DNA from: CBDFKV01 sp965249035 | GTDB taxonomy: Bacteria > Pseudomonadota > Gammaproteobacteria > Arenicellales > Poriferihabitantaceae | NCBI GenBank assembly: GCA_965249035.1 | Contig: CBDFKV010000007.1 | Coordinates: forward strand, 1,629,466-1,693,465 | DNA length: 64,000 nt | Direction of reading: 5' to 3' | Shown: positions 36,142 to 45,832 of the stretch, one piece after another | How positions within the stretch are numbered: position 1 is the stretch's first letter | Layout: each line of letters opens with the position of its first letter | Translations under genes and position numbers: made by a program | Notes under the pieces: model-generated | Told to the model about the DNA's origin: nothing | Seen by the model: the letters and a program-made list of their open reading frames with translations, nothing else | Databases searched by the model: none

Positions 36142-39100
36142 CTAATGTGCATTATTAACTACCATATCCATGGGACCTAACGTCGCCCAACCCAATAATA
36201 TGTCATATTGATACGGATTGCTCTCCGCGAACTTTCGCTTCGCTGATAATACAGCAGCTCCGATGCTCATACCATCATTCAAACGAGCGTACAGTAAATC
36301 AGCCAAAGCCTTCTCGGAGTCCGCATTAGTCAAGCTAGTTGCCCCCATTACGGTCACCGCTCCCTGATCATTCTCAAGCAAAAAGCGCTGAACCATCGAT
36401 TCGTTCACAGGATCAACGTAAAACGTATTCCAGCAACCCCATTGCGCAACCACTGTCGGACTCTGTGTATTTGTCAATCCTGCTATCTCATCCCCGAGAA
36501 TCAATCCGTCCTGTGACCAATAATTTGTTCCTGAATGACCAATGTATGATGTTAATGATACTCCTGCATTGATCTCAGATACCAACGTAGCCTTCGCATC
36601 CGCGACGCCGGCATCATCAATATATGCTGTCGCAACTTCATCCCAATCACCAAAATGGCTAGCTATCAGCGCTTGGGAGTCTGACTTGAAACTGTATCCA
36701 TCATCAGCTTTATCTGCTGCAAATACCGCATCTCGATGGTTATCTCTCGCGAGGTAACGCGTGCGTTTATTCAATAAGCGCTCCAGCTCCACCTCGGTAC
36801 GCACCGGTAACCGTGTGATGGCCAGATCCGGGATATTATCGTCATCCAGATCTCCATACTTCGAATCCGACGGCACCGCATTTAAGTTGACACCAATGCG
36901 CACATAGAGTGAGGGAACAAAACTCCTCGCACCACTATTCAAGTTGTCTCGATAGTCAAACATATCTCCACCCACTAACGTCACCTGACGCGTGCCTCTG
37001 CGGCTATAGGCTTCCTTTATGTACGCCTGGATCGATTCTGCCGCCAAGACATGACCCGAATACTGCGCATAGATTGAATCTACGCTTACTAAGTCTGAGC
37101 TGCCATATATCGCGGCCAATTCGCTCGCATATACTTCCAAGGACCCATTCGCGGTACCAATAAAATCCGGGTGTGCTATGACTAAGTGTGCCGCATTCCC
37201 CGTAAATAAATCCTCATACGCAGGTGCTACCGATATCGTTGGGGTCTTGATCCCTTCACCAGTCGATACATAGTAAACCGAGTCAGCGCCACCAGAGCCT
37301 CCGGCGAAGGTCACGATGCAGCCCACCTCGGCCCCATAGCATTCCCCCTCTTTAGTGGACATCTCAGACGTCGCTCCAGGCCCATCAACTCGATAAACCG
37401 TTGCCTCTTGCTGACTCAGGCCGCGTACCCGAAACTTGTTCCAAGCCGATGGGAATACCAAACTCTCGCCCCCTTCTTCAGCTTTAAAATGGCGAGGATA
37501 TGACAACGTTACTCGATCTAGGTGCATCAAATCAAATTGATAGCCGTGATCCTTCGGCACTGTCACCTTGATGCGATTGCCTCCGGATTTCAACTGACTC
37601 AAAGGCTTTTTGACCGTATATACTCGGATACCATCAAATCGCTCATCCGCTACTTGTGTACCGTTCAAATCAATTTGTACGTGATGGTCAGGGTTGGTTA
37701 ATCCATTTCCGGGTAGCGCTGATGCGCCCCATAGGTTTACTTCCAATCGGGGCTTAACCGCTGCCAGTTGATCGGCATTCTGACTGCCGCCTGATACGCT
37801 ATACGCCGGGGCGTGATCGTCCAGATACAAATCTACTGTCTTTTGAGCGGGACCATCTATCGCCCGTAATCGATCCGCATACCACGGGTCATGCCGATCC
37901 GGTGAATGATGGGTATAACCATTCTGTGGTGCGTAGGTTTTTTCTGCCAGATAACTGTAAGCAACCGGACCTTCTGGTAATCCACGATCGTCCGAAGTGA
38001 TCAACACCTGGCCTTCTCCTAGAACCAGCGTATATTGGTTAATCCCTGTATACAGCGTGTCCTTACCCTCACCCGTAAACTCTATCCACGAACTGGCATC
38101 AAACGCTCCACCCTCACTCAACCTGAGCTTGATGGGGACGAGTTGGTTGCCACTTTTCAATCCAACCTGCGCGATTGGTATCGAGCTAAGATTGACACCT
38201 TTATCCATCAACTGGTCGTGGGTGACTCGATAAATCCCGGCAGATTCAACACCAAAGTTCAGCAACTCAGTTGCTTCCGCGGGGGCTATGAATGCACCCA
38301 TAACTACACCCAACAACCGACCAATCATCCCATTGGTAGGCGGAGAACCCAAACGACTCTGTTGATTCTGTGGTAGCCGCATACGACGCTCTAAGTCCTC
38401 TTGATGCTGTTGCTCGCGCATCTGTTGCTTACGCTTGCCTTCTCTTTCAATCTGATCCCAATCAGTGGCCTTAGGGTCAGTTTGCACACCATACGTTTGG
38501 CCTAAATCATACGGGCCATGGTGCTCCTGCTTACCCGTCACTCCCAGATCAGTAATACGGAACTCAGTTCCCTCAACATCTGAGGCTAGGTACTTATAAT
38601 GCTGAGTACCCAATGAATCGCCTTGTGACAAAATCAGTACATCGTTTAACTGAATCCATTGACCATTTGAACCCATTGACCATAGCGTAAATCCTACATT
38701 TGCTACTTCTGTTTCAGTCACCCATTCAAACAGTACTTCACCATCACCCATATCACTCGTCTTCAACCAACCTAAGGTAATGGGTGTCACAGGAATTCCT
38801 AGCATCTCCATTAGGTCGTTATCTGTATCTTCGACCTCAATACCTTCGTCACATAAAGCGCTAAACGGTCTAGGTGCAAGTGCAAGTGCAGGCTTGCCTT
38901 CAGGACAATAGATACCCGTTACGGTCGCATAGTTATCAAACGGGCCGAAATATACATCCAAATTCAGGGTAAAACTAACTGTTATCGTCGATGTGGCTCC
39001 TACGGGTAATACTTGATCAGCCGCTAACAAATCAACATTAGCATCACCGTTATACACTCCATTATTTGTCGTCAGTGGAGAACCTGAAGTGTTTACTACT

Positions 39101-42100
39101 GTAAATGGCCCGCTGACAGTAGCGAAATTTGGGTGCGGTGTATTAATCATATCAATAAGATTATCCGTTATCTGTACGTTGTCCAAAGGAACATTACCTG
39201 TATTAGTCACCAGCAGATCAAAGATAGCTGTATACGTATGAACACCAATTTCTATCGGCGAGTCTGCAGTAAAAGTTTTGGTTAACTCAATTGCGGGCAA
39301 TATCTGCATGTTCATGAACGTACAGGTTATCGGCTCCGTAGTATCATCCGCTAGAACGTCGAGGGTTGCTGTAGCGGCACCATTTACCCACGCAACCGTT
39401 CCTGTGCTGCTATCACAAGTGAAATCTCTCACTTCATACACTGCTTCAACGGAGATGGGAGTAATCACTTCCGTTAAAGTTGCAGTTTCACCAGCAAATA
39501 CCGTGATCGTGGCAAATTCTGGGCTTGGAGCTGTACCCCCGGGAGCAACTGCTGCTATAGGACCATGAGAATTAGTGGCCATGACTGAAAGATCAGCGAT
39601 ATCTCCAGCGGTGGCATCTATCCATAATTTTTGCAGCTTCAACGTGGTGCGCTTACGCATATTGCTAAACGTACATGCGATCGTACCGCCTACGTCGGCA
39701 ACATCTATCTCAACACTGCCTGTCACCGCATCGGCCGTATACACCACATCGTTTGCAGGGGTCAAACACACCAGTGTAGTCGTGTAATTTGCGTCATCGC
39801 CAGTAGTGAAGGCTTCGGTCAATACCACCGTGTCGCCTACAAGCGCCGTTGCAGTTGCTATATTCGTTGCTCCGCTGACTGCCGAATCACCATCAACCGC
39901 TGCGACAGAACCAGTGCCACCCGTAATCGTTAGGTCGAGCTCATCACCAGCGATACCATCAACCCACTCTTTGGTTAACGTCACATTCGTATCTATCTGC
40001 GTGTTGCTAAACGTACATGCGATCGTACCGCCTACGTCGGCAACATCTATCTCAACACTGCCGGTCACCGCATCGGCCGTATACACCACATCGTTTGCAG
40101 GGGTCAAACACACCAGTGTAGTCGTGTAATTTGCGTCATCGCCAGTAGTGAAGGCTTCGGTCAATACCACCGTGTCGCCTACAAGCGCCGTTGCAGTTGC
40201 TATATTCGTTGCTCCGCTGACTGCCGAATCACCATCAACCGCTGCGACAGAACCAGTGCCACCCGTAATCGTTAGGTCGAGCTCATCACCAGCGATACCA
40301 TCAACCCACTCTTTGGTTAACGTCACATTCGTATCTATCTGCGTGTTGCTAAACGTACATGCGATCGTACCGCCTACGTCGGCAACATCTATCTCAACAC
40401 TGCCGGTCACCGCATCGGCCGTATACACCACATCGTTTTCTGGGGTCAAACACACCAGTGTAGTCGTGTAATTTGCGTCATCGCCAGTAGTGAAGGCTTC
40501 GGTCAATACCACCGTGTCGCCTACTATCGCCGTCGCTGTTGCTATATTCGTTGCTCCGCTGACTGCCGAATCACCATCAACCGCTGCGACAGAACCAGTG
40601 CCACCCGTAATCGTTAGGTCGAGCTCATCACCAGCGATACCATCAACCCACTCTTTGGTTAACGTCACATTCGTATCTATCTGCGTGTTGCTAAACGTAC
40701 AAGTGATATCGCTAGGGCTATCAGCAACGATTAGTTGACCAGAATATTGATCAGCAACATTTAGAAGTTCACCGGAAGTATCTGTGCAGACTAAAAAGGT
40801 ACTATAGTTGCTCTCTTCACCGACCGTGAAACCCTCGCTAAAGTCAATCGTCTCACCGGCATATACAGTCATAGCACTGCTAGAGCCTGTCGGTGCAACA
40901 GAATTGGCATCTATAATTCCGGTGTTAGCTACTTCATTGGTGTCGGCGTCAAGATCAACCGTATCGCCTGTAATACCATTTACCCAGACCTTGGCCAAAG
41001 TAAATTGCGCAGAGTTTCGCGTATTGGTAAATGTGCATGTTATGGTTTCGCCAGCGGAAACCTCGAACGTTGCGGTGGAAGTAGGCAAATCTACCGCTGA
41101 ATCACTAGTAGGATCGACACAAGTGATATCTGTCAAAGTGAACTGTGTCGGCGTTGCCTCTGTTGACGTGTAAGTGCCTGGTGCCACATCAAGAACCAAT
41201 GTGCCCATCGCTGGTGTAACACCACCAACCGTGGTGATAGACCCTGCCACGTTGCCGGTAAACGTGAATATCCCATCACCGAATGGGGTGGTTACTTTAT
41301 CTACGATAATGCGCCCATTCTGGGTATTGGTGAATGTACAGTCAACAATATCACCCGAGGCTAGTGTCACCAAGGCATTGTCCGCACCGTATGAGAAGCT
41401 TGAAGTTCCTGCACCTGGCGTGGTGATTTCACAAGAAATCGAATCCAATACAAAATCAGGATTGGCAGTGATATTTGTCGCTGCGAGCAATTCTACTATG
41501 GTGTAGTCGCCTGGTGCTAAATCACCAGAATTGTCCGCCGTGCCACTGATAATAAGCGCGAAATCCTCAGCGCCGTCAGGAGCCGCCGTATTATCTGCAT
41601 AGTTAGTATCGAACCCAAACGGGCCTGCCCCAGTTGGCGCTCCGGCCTTGAGGACATTAATTTGACCGTTTTGGGTGTTAGTAAATGTACAAGTGATGGC
41701 CTCACCAGCAAGCGTAGTAAAAGTAACCGACGCCGGCGTCGATGCGGTAGGTGTGATAGCGCCGGAAGTGCTGCCGACACACGAAATACTATCTAAACTC
41801 CACCCGGGTAAAATTCCAGGCAGTGTCTCAGTAATCATTACCGAAGCACCTGGGGTATATGCGATAACATCTGACGACTGACCAAGAATGAGGCCTGAAT
41901 CGACACCCGCTACTTGAGTGCTAATAGTCCCTGCTGGATTTGCTGGGTCGGTGATGGTAAACGGAAAAGCTTGAGCTGGATTACCCACACCAACCTTCTC
42001 GACCACCACGCCAGAAGTCGCGTTAGTGATGGTACAAATAGGTGTTGGCAAATCAACCAGCCCTAATGTCTTATCGATAGTATCAGGGGGAACCAAGAAC

Positions 42101-43638
42101 ACATTGTCCGTGTAGGCACCATTCTCGTAGATGATGACATCAACCGGTGGGAACCCCACACTAAAGAGATCGGTGGTAGTACAAACTATAGATTCCAACT
42201 CCCAACCCGCTGGCAGGGGCGGTAGCTCCACTAACTGGTAGTCTGGTTCCCCTATAATGTTACCCCAGGTATCGGTCTGTCCAATTTGAATTGATGCGTG
42301 AACTTCGGCAACGTCTGAGTCAGGCTCGGTCGTGTTATTGACCCCAGAAACATCGAGCCCACCATCAACCACAAGCGTCCCAAGTGGCGAGTGCACTGGC
42401 TTACCGTCCAGTTGATTCAGCACGTAGTCGAAATTAACAGCACTGATCAAATCGGGAGGGGATGATACTTTAGCAACCTGAGTTGGCCCACAGTTGGTGA
42501 ACGTAATCGGGTCAGGTAGTAATAACACATCTTTCATAACTGCGTTTGCGCTATTGCCGGTACGTGAAATTGAGCCGGGTATTTCAACGGTGGCACATTC
42601 ATCCTCTGGCAACACACCCAGCAATGTCAAATTCAAGGCACATTCAGCATACCGTAAGTTAGGGCGCAACACACAGTCAGCGTTGGCGTCGTTGGCTGCA
42701 GCCAACAGCTCCCACGATTCGGTAGTTTGATTCCAAATTTTTGCCGCGATAGCAGACGTACCGTTGGAATTGATATCAATTTCGATGACCTTTTCGCCGC
42801 CCACCCGAGTTTTATCGAGAGGCGAGAACAGCGGAATAAGAGTCGATTTATCGCCGGTCGCATCGTAGTTAATCTCCGCACCGACATAGAGTATCGTCTC
42901 ATTCTGATCTCGAGTTACAGTGCCGGCACCGTCTGTTTCCGTTACGCGCACAATTTCGGCTGCCTCCCACAGGGCGCAGAAATCGGTTTTAGATTGGCTC
43001 GGGGGAACATCATCCGGCAATGGCCAAGGGTTATCATTTTGTGCCGGATTGCTTTCATAACTGGTTGTGTCTGGAACCACTGCCGTTGTTCCATCGGCGA
43101 TATCGCTGAAAATAAGTTCCAACGCATTATTAGGGTCGTTCGGATCATAACAACCATCCAGCCCGCCATCGATCAACTGAACGATCGTACCCGATGTGCC
43201 GGAGCGTGGAATATTTAGACCCCCAACAACACCGCTAGTCGTATTGGTGTGACTACCCGCTGGGTAACCACTGCCTATATAGGTTGTCGTGGTAGCGGGA
43301 TAGGTATTGAGAAAATCCGAGACGCCTTCCTGGTCGAGGTTACATGCTGCATCAATACCTCCAGTTGCCGCAGTACAATCTTGAGCATCAATCTCGAATG
43401 GGGTCAGACCATCGTTGCCTAAGGTAACCGGGACGCCGTCTATGGTTAGTACCCGATTGGGGAAAGTACCACGGGCTTCGGCTATATTCGCGACCGCGAA
43501 TAATCCGACGGCAGCCAGGACGGGGAGTACAAAAAATGATCGCCGTTTAGCCAAATCTTGTGATAGCCCTCGCATCATTGCCACCTCAAGAGAGTTAGAA
43601 CGTTTTTGACCACATTCATTTAATGATTGCCCTTTCAT
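36142..43638 (-). CDS. Giant secreted repeat protein with C-terminal gingipain-like C25 peptidase, copy 1
   Basis: A 2498-residue exported protein. A signal segment near residues 33-56 (FFVLPVLAAVGLFAVANIAEA) is followed by several beta-rich blocks resembling SpaA/prealbumin-like folds, each ending CTFTNT or CTFSNT. Three near-identical 114-residue repeats lie at about 985-1327, then a DUF11-like domain at about 1450-1580. A FEWVTETEVANVGFTLW module at about 1616-1720 and a charged coiled coil at about 1726-1760 follow. A hydrophobic RLLGVVMGAFIAPAEA segment lies at about 1772-1788. The C-terminal peptidase has SYIGHSG (His2368) and QWGCWNT (Cys2402), with His-Cys spacing of 34, close to the 33 of gingipain R. 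GAGGT-like purines precede ATG 43638. The Tat-like gene follows. Secreted or surface proteolysis is inferred. Confidence 0.85.
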   Translation of the reverse strand: MKGQSLNECGQKRSNSLEVAMMRGLSQDLAKRRSFFVLPVLAAVGLFAVANIAEARGTFPNRVLTIDGVPVTLGNDGLTPFEIDAQDCTAATGGIDAACNLDQEGVSDFLNTYPATTTTYIGSGYPAGSHTNTTSGVVGGLNIPRSGTSGTIVQLIDGGLDGCYDPNDPNNALELIFSDIADGTTAVVPDTTSYESNPAQNDNPWPLPDDVPPSQSKTDFCALWEAAEIVRVTETDGAGTVTRDQNETILYVGAEINYDATGDKSTLIPLFSPLDKTRVGGEKVIEIDINSNGTSAIAAKIWNQTTESWELLAAANDANADCVLRPNLRYAECALNLTLLGVLPEDECATVEIPGSISRTGNSANAVMKDVLLLPDPITFTNCGPTQVAKVSSPPDLISAVNFDYVLNQLDGKPVHSPLGTLVVDGGLDVSGVNNTTEPDSDVAEVHASIQIGQTDTWGNIIGEPDYQLVELPPLPAGWELESIVCTTTDLFSVGFPPVDVIIYENGAYTDNVFLVPPDTIDKTLGLVDLPTPICTITNATSGVVVEKVGVGNPAQAFPFTITDPANPAGTISTQVAGVDSGLILGQSSDVIAYTPGASVMITETLPGILPGWSLDSISCVGSTSGAITPTASTPASVTFTTLAGEAITCTFTNTQNGQINVLKAGAPTGAGPFGFDTNYADNTAAPDGAEDFALIISGTADNSGDLAPGDYTIVELLAATNITANPDFVLDSISCEITTPGAGTSSFSYGADNALVTLASGDIVDCTFTNTQNGRIIVDKVTTPFGDGIFTFTGNVAGSITTVGGVTPAMGTLVLDVAPGTYTSTEATPTQFTLTDITCVDPTSDSAVDLPTSTATFEVSAGETITCTFTNTRNSAQFTLAKVWVNGITGDTVDLDADTNEVANTGIIDANSVAPTGSSSAMTVYAGETIDFSEGFTVGEESNYSTFLVCTDTSGELLNVADQYSGQLIVADSPSDITCTFSNTQIDTNVTLTKEWVDGIAGDELDLTITGGTGSVAAVDGDSAVSGATNIATATAIVGDTVVLTEAFTTGDDANYTTTLVCLTPENDVVYTADAVTGSVEIDVADVGGTIACTFSNTQIDTNVTLTKEWVDGIAGDELDLTITGGTGSVAAVDGDSAVSGATNIATATALVGDTVVLTEAFTTGDDANYTTTLVCLTPANDVVYTADAVTGSVEIDVADVGGTIACTFSNTQIDTNVTLTKEWVDGIAGDELDLTITGGTGSVAAVDGDSAVSGATNIATATALVGDTVVLTEAFTTGDDANYTTTLVCLTPANDVVYTADAVTGSVEIDVADVGGTIACTFSNMRKRTTLKLQKLWIDATAGDIADLSVMATNSHGPIAAVAPGGTAPSPEFATITVFAGETATLTEVITPISVEAVYEVRDFTCDSSTGTVAWVNGAATATLDVLADDTTEPITCTFMNMQILPAIELTKTFTADSPIEIGVHTYTAIFDLLVTNTGNVPLDNVQITDNLIDMINTPHPNFATVSGPFTVVNTSGSPLTTNNGVYNGDANVDLLAADQVLPVGATSTITVSFTLNLDVYFGPFDNYATVTGIYCPEGKPALALAPRPFSALCDEGIEVEDTDNDLMEMLGIPVTPITLGWLKTSDMGDGEVLFEWVTETEVANVGFTLWSMGSNGQWIQLNDVLILSQGDSLGTQHYKYLASDVEGTEFRITDLGVTGKQEHHGPYDLGQTYGVQTDPKATDWDQIEREGKRKQQMREQQHQEDLERRMRLPQNQQSRLGSPPTNGMIGRLLGVVMGAFIAPAEATELLNFGVESAGIYRVTHDQLMDKGVNLSSIPIAQVGLKSGNQLVPIKLRLSEGGAFDASSWIEFTGEGKDTLYTGINQYTLVLGEGQVLITSDDRGLPEGPVAYSYLAEKTYAPQNGYTHHSPDRHDPWYADRLRAIDGPAQKTVDLYLDDHAPAYSVSGGSQNADQLAAVKPRLEVNLWGASALPGNGLTNPDHHVQIDLNGTQVADERFDGIRVYTVKKPLSQLKSGGNRIKVTVPKDHGYQFDLMHLDRVTLSYPRHFKAEEGGESLVFPSAWNKFRVRGLSQQEATVYRVDGPGATSEMSTKEGECYGAEVGCIVTFAGGSGGADSVYYVSTGEGIKTPTISVAPAYEDLFTGNAAHLVIAHPDFIGTANGSLEVYASELAAIYGSSDLVSVDSIYAQYSGHVLAAESIQAYIKEAYSRRGTRQVTLVGGDMFDYRDNLNSGARSFVPSLYVRIGVNLNAVPSDSKYGDLDDDNIPDLAITRLPVRTEVELERLLNKRTRYLARDNHRDAVFAADKADDGYSFKSDSQALIASHFGDWDEVATAYIDDAGVADAKATLVSEINAGVSLTSYIGHSGTNYWSQDGLILGDEIAGLTNTQSPTVVAQWGCWNTFYVDPVNESMVQRFLLENDQGAVTVMGATSLTNADSEKALADLLYARLNDGMSIGAAVLSAKRKFAESNPYQYDILLGWATLGPMDMVVNNAH
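39659..40700 (-). repeat. Three 342-base coding repeats
   Basis: Three tandem copies with period 342 (junctions at 40001, 40343 and 40685), each encoding 114 residues beginning TNVTLTKEWVDGIAGD. They differ at only a few bases, for example AIVGDT against ALVGDT and LTPEND against LTPAND. This suggests recent duplication or gene conversion within the giant gene. Confidence 0.9.
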
Positions 43639-43711
43639 AACACTACCTCACCTCTACTAAACTTCTATATTTCTAAATCCACTAAAAACATCTCGAACTG
43701 TTCACATTTAC

Positions 43712-43930
43712 TTATACTTTTGTGCAACTTGTTCCACCCACAGAGTGTGCCCACTGATAAATAGCGCCATCACATATACCAAGTGAAGGAACCACGTAAC
43801 TGGAACCTCCGACACGTAGCGAACCACTCGTCTCTATTTGTAGGCCAGACCCCGAGCTTTGTGCGAAAGCCATTCCGGTCATTGCACACATAGCGAACAC
43901 AGAAGAAAAGATGAATGTTGTATTGATCAT
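43712..43930 (-). CDS. Small secreted protein, unknown function
   Basis: A 72-residue protein starting at ATG 43930 with GAG about nine bases upstream; a TTG six codons earlier is discounted. MINTTFIFSSVFAMCAMTGMAFA is a convincing Sec signal with an AFA cleavage site. It leaves a mature peptide of about 49 residues with two Cys (GICDGAIYQW and GTSCTKV) that could form one disulfide. It sits 73 bases upstream of the giant C25 gene on the same strand and may share its transcript. I recognise no family. It could be a substrate, partner or inhibitor of the protease, but that is inference. Confidence 0.55.
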   Translation of the reverse strand: MINTTFIFSSVFAMCAMTGMAFAQSSGSGLQIETSGSLRVGGSSYVVPSLGICDGAIYQWAHSVGGTSCTKV

Positions 43931-44334
43931 ATTGCGCTCTGCACACAAAGGGGTTTATTTACGTCCACCTTGGCCAAGGACTCTGCGAGCAGGGAGTAAT
44001 AACTGCCCATTGAAATAATGGGAAACGTCAAGTAACACGCTCTAACCATTTTCTTTTTGTGACTGTAGCTAGAACGACAACCCAACGCAAAGGTTGGTAG
44101 AAACTGTTTGAAGCACGCGCAAGTATGTGAATACGCTAATACAGCGCACCTATAGACACCCAAAATATTTTTATTATTTATTAGCATTAACTACCTCCCG
44201 AGCCACTTTAGCATGATTGAATCCTCTAAAACAAACTCTTACAACTCTAATCTGCCATGCCGCTTGATCTGAGTCAATTAGTCGATCCTGCCTATCATTT
44301 CTCTCTAAGCCGATCTCCATGCACCAGCAACAAC
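43931..44334. other. Gap between the small secreted gene and the IS5-type element
   Basis: About 400 bases with no gene I can support. An 86-codon minus-strand reading (43927-44187) has no signal peptide, no recognisable motif and overlaps the small secreted gene. The promoter of the giant cassette probably lies here, but I cannot mark it. Confidence 0.45.
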
Positions 44335-45708
44335 TTATACGGGCTGATGGCTGCAACTTTTCTGTTGAGGCCCAGTATCCCAATTTAATAGCCCGTTCAG
44401 CAGGGTAAAAAGTAAATTAAGTAACTTCTCGACCCAGAAGTTGTACAGCTGACGCAGGTTGTGCCCAACACCACAAAGAATCGCGTGGATCGCATCGCCC
44501 AGCCTGCCTTTAAGATGACATAGGTCGAGCAGCCCATCACTTTTCATATGCCCAATCATCGCCTCAAGCATGCTGCGCCGGCGTAAGCGCTTTTTCTGAC
44601 CCTTGTTAAGCTTCTTGCCACGGTGGATCACTTGCGCTTTGGTCCCATGACGACCACGGTAGCCCAAATCAACCGCTACTGTCTTGATCTCTACATCAGT
44701 GAGGGTCTGGGCTTGCTGTAGTAGCTCATCCAGCGTATGACCGTCGTAAGGATTACCCCCAAAGCTGCGTATGCCAACCACAAATCCTTCCTTCTGCGTG
44801 CAGGTAATGCCGACCTTGGTGCCAAATTCATAACGCTTGCGTGCTTTGCCTTTGCTGATGCAATCCACCTCTGGTTCATGTAGGGAATACAGCTTATTTT
44901 TACTCTTGGGATTAGCCGCCTGATGGCGCAGTTGATGCGCCTGTAAAATGAGTGCTTCAGCCCGTTCCTGTACATCATCTGGCAACTGCCCTAATTGTCG
45001 CTCAAGTTCCCTCATTACCCGGCCCGTCAGTGTCGACAGCTTCTTCAGTGAGCGGCGCATACGCTTGAATTGCTTGGCATGGGCGTAGCGACCAATCTTC
45101 TGTGCCAGACGCGGCGCCACCCGGACATAGCTTTGACGAACGGCTAAACCATTGTCGCGCATCAACGCTACCATCTTCTGTAATGCCTTCAGCAACAGCG
45201 CACTATCGGTTGGGTAGGTGATGTTCTTTTCCATCACGGTCGAATCCACACACACATGCGCCAGGCTGCCGTGCTTGACCGCTCCGGCATTAAGAGCACT
45301 GTTCAATACCGTGGTCAACAGCCATTCCATCCCTTCCTCGCCCAGTCGCTTACGCCATTTCACCAGTGTCGCCGGGTCTATTGGAGCATGGTGCTGAAAA
45401 TGGGTCTCGCCACAGAAATACTGATAGTACGGATTGCTTACCCAGGCTTCGACCAAGCCTTCGTCTGATAAAGCCTCCATATGTTTGAGCATAAAAAGCC
45501 CGGCAACTCGTCGACCCGATGATGCAAGCGGGCCACCGGCCATCCCAAACAGTTGGCTCCAATACGCCTCAAAGGGCTGCCAATTCATATTGTCTGCCAT
45601 GACAACCAGCGGATGACGCAGGTTAATAAAGTCAGATAGTTTGGGTTGAGTATCGGTGAAAAATGAGCGTTGTTTGGCGAGGGAAACCGGATCAGCTTTA
45701 GGGCGCAT
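44335..45708 (-). CDS. IS5-family DDE transposase
   Basis: A 457-residue transposase, apparently intact. DDE residues are visible: Asp in HVCVDSTVMEKNITYP, Asp in VAVDLGYRGRHG, and Glu in RRRSMLEAMIGHMKSD with the downstream DLCHLKGRLGDAIHAI. The N-terminal region (FINLRHPLVVMADNMNW, GLFMLKHMEALSDEGLVEAW) matches the DUF772-type domain of IS5/IS1182-like transposases. ATG 45708 is used; a TTG at 45762 lies in the terminal repeat. The last codons run through the left terminal repeat, so the stop codon is outside or at the very edge of the element. Confidence 0.9.
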   Translation of the reverse strand: MRPKADPVSLAKQRSFFTDTQPKLSDFINLRHPLVVMADNMNWQPFEAYWSQLFGMAGGPLASSGRRVAGLFMLKHMEALSDEGLVEAWVSNPYYQYFCGETHFQHHAPIDPATLVKWRKRLGEEGMEWLLTTVLNSALNAGAVKHGSLAHVCVDSTVMEKNITYPTDSALLLKALQKMVALMRDNGLAVRQSYVRVAPRLAQKIGRYAHAKQFKRMRRSLKKLSTLTGRVMRELERQLGQLPDDVQERAEALILQAHQLRHQAANPKSKNKLYSLHEPEVDCISKGKARKRYEFGTKVGITCTQKEGFVVGIRSFGGNPYDGHTLDELLQQAQTLTDVEIKTVAVDLGYRGRHGTKAQVIHRGKKLNKGQKKRLRRRSMLEAMIGHMKSDGLLDLCHLKGRLGDAIHAILCGVGHNLRQLYNFWVEKLLNLLFTLLNGLLNWDTGPQQKSCSHQPV

Positions 45709-45770
45709 AAAAATGGTCAAATATTGCAAGAAACCAGGGCATATTCTACCAAAAAGTTGCAATTATTGCC
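44341..45770 (-). mobile_element. IS5-family insertion sequence
   Basis: The transposase is framed by imperfect inverted ends sharing TGCAACTTTT (44352-44361) and AAAAGTTGCA (45752-45761). ATAC occurs just outside both proposed edges (44337-44340 and 45771-45774) and may be a 4-base target duplication. The exact ends are uncertain by about ten bases. Confidence 0.65.
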
Positions 45771-45832
45771 ATACTATACGCTCGTAACTGCCTGTATATA
45801 CGAACTAATATTGGTTAGGCAGGGCCGACTAT

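Noticed and set aside
39806..40738. Plus-strand 107- and 82-codon frames (MKASVNTTVSPT) in the 342-base repeats
   Set aside because: They are antisense copies generated by the coding repeats of the giant gene.
43927..44187. 86-codon minus-strand frame upstream of the small secreted gene
   Set aside because: Overlaps the better-supported small gene start, and has no motif or signal peptide.
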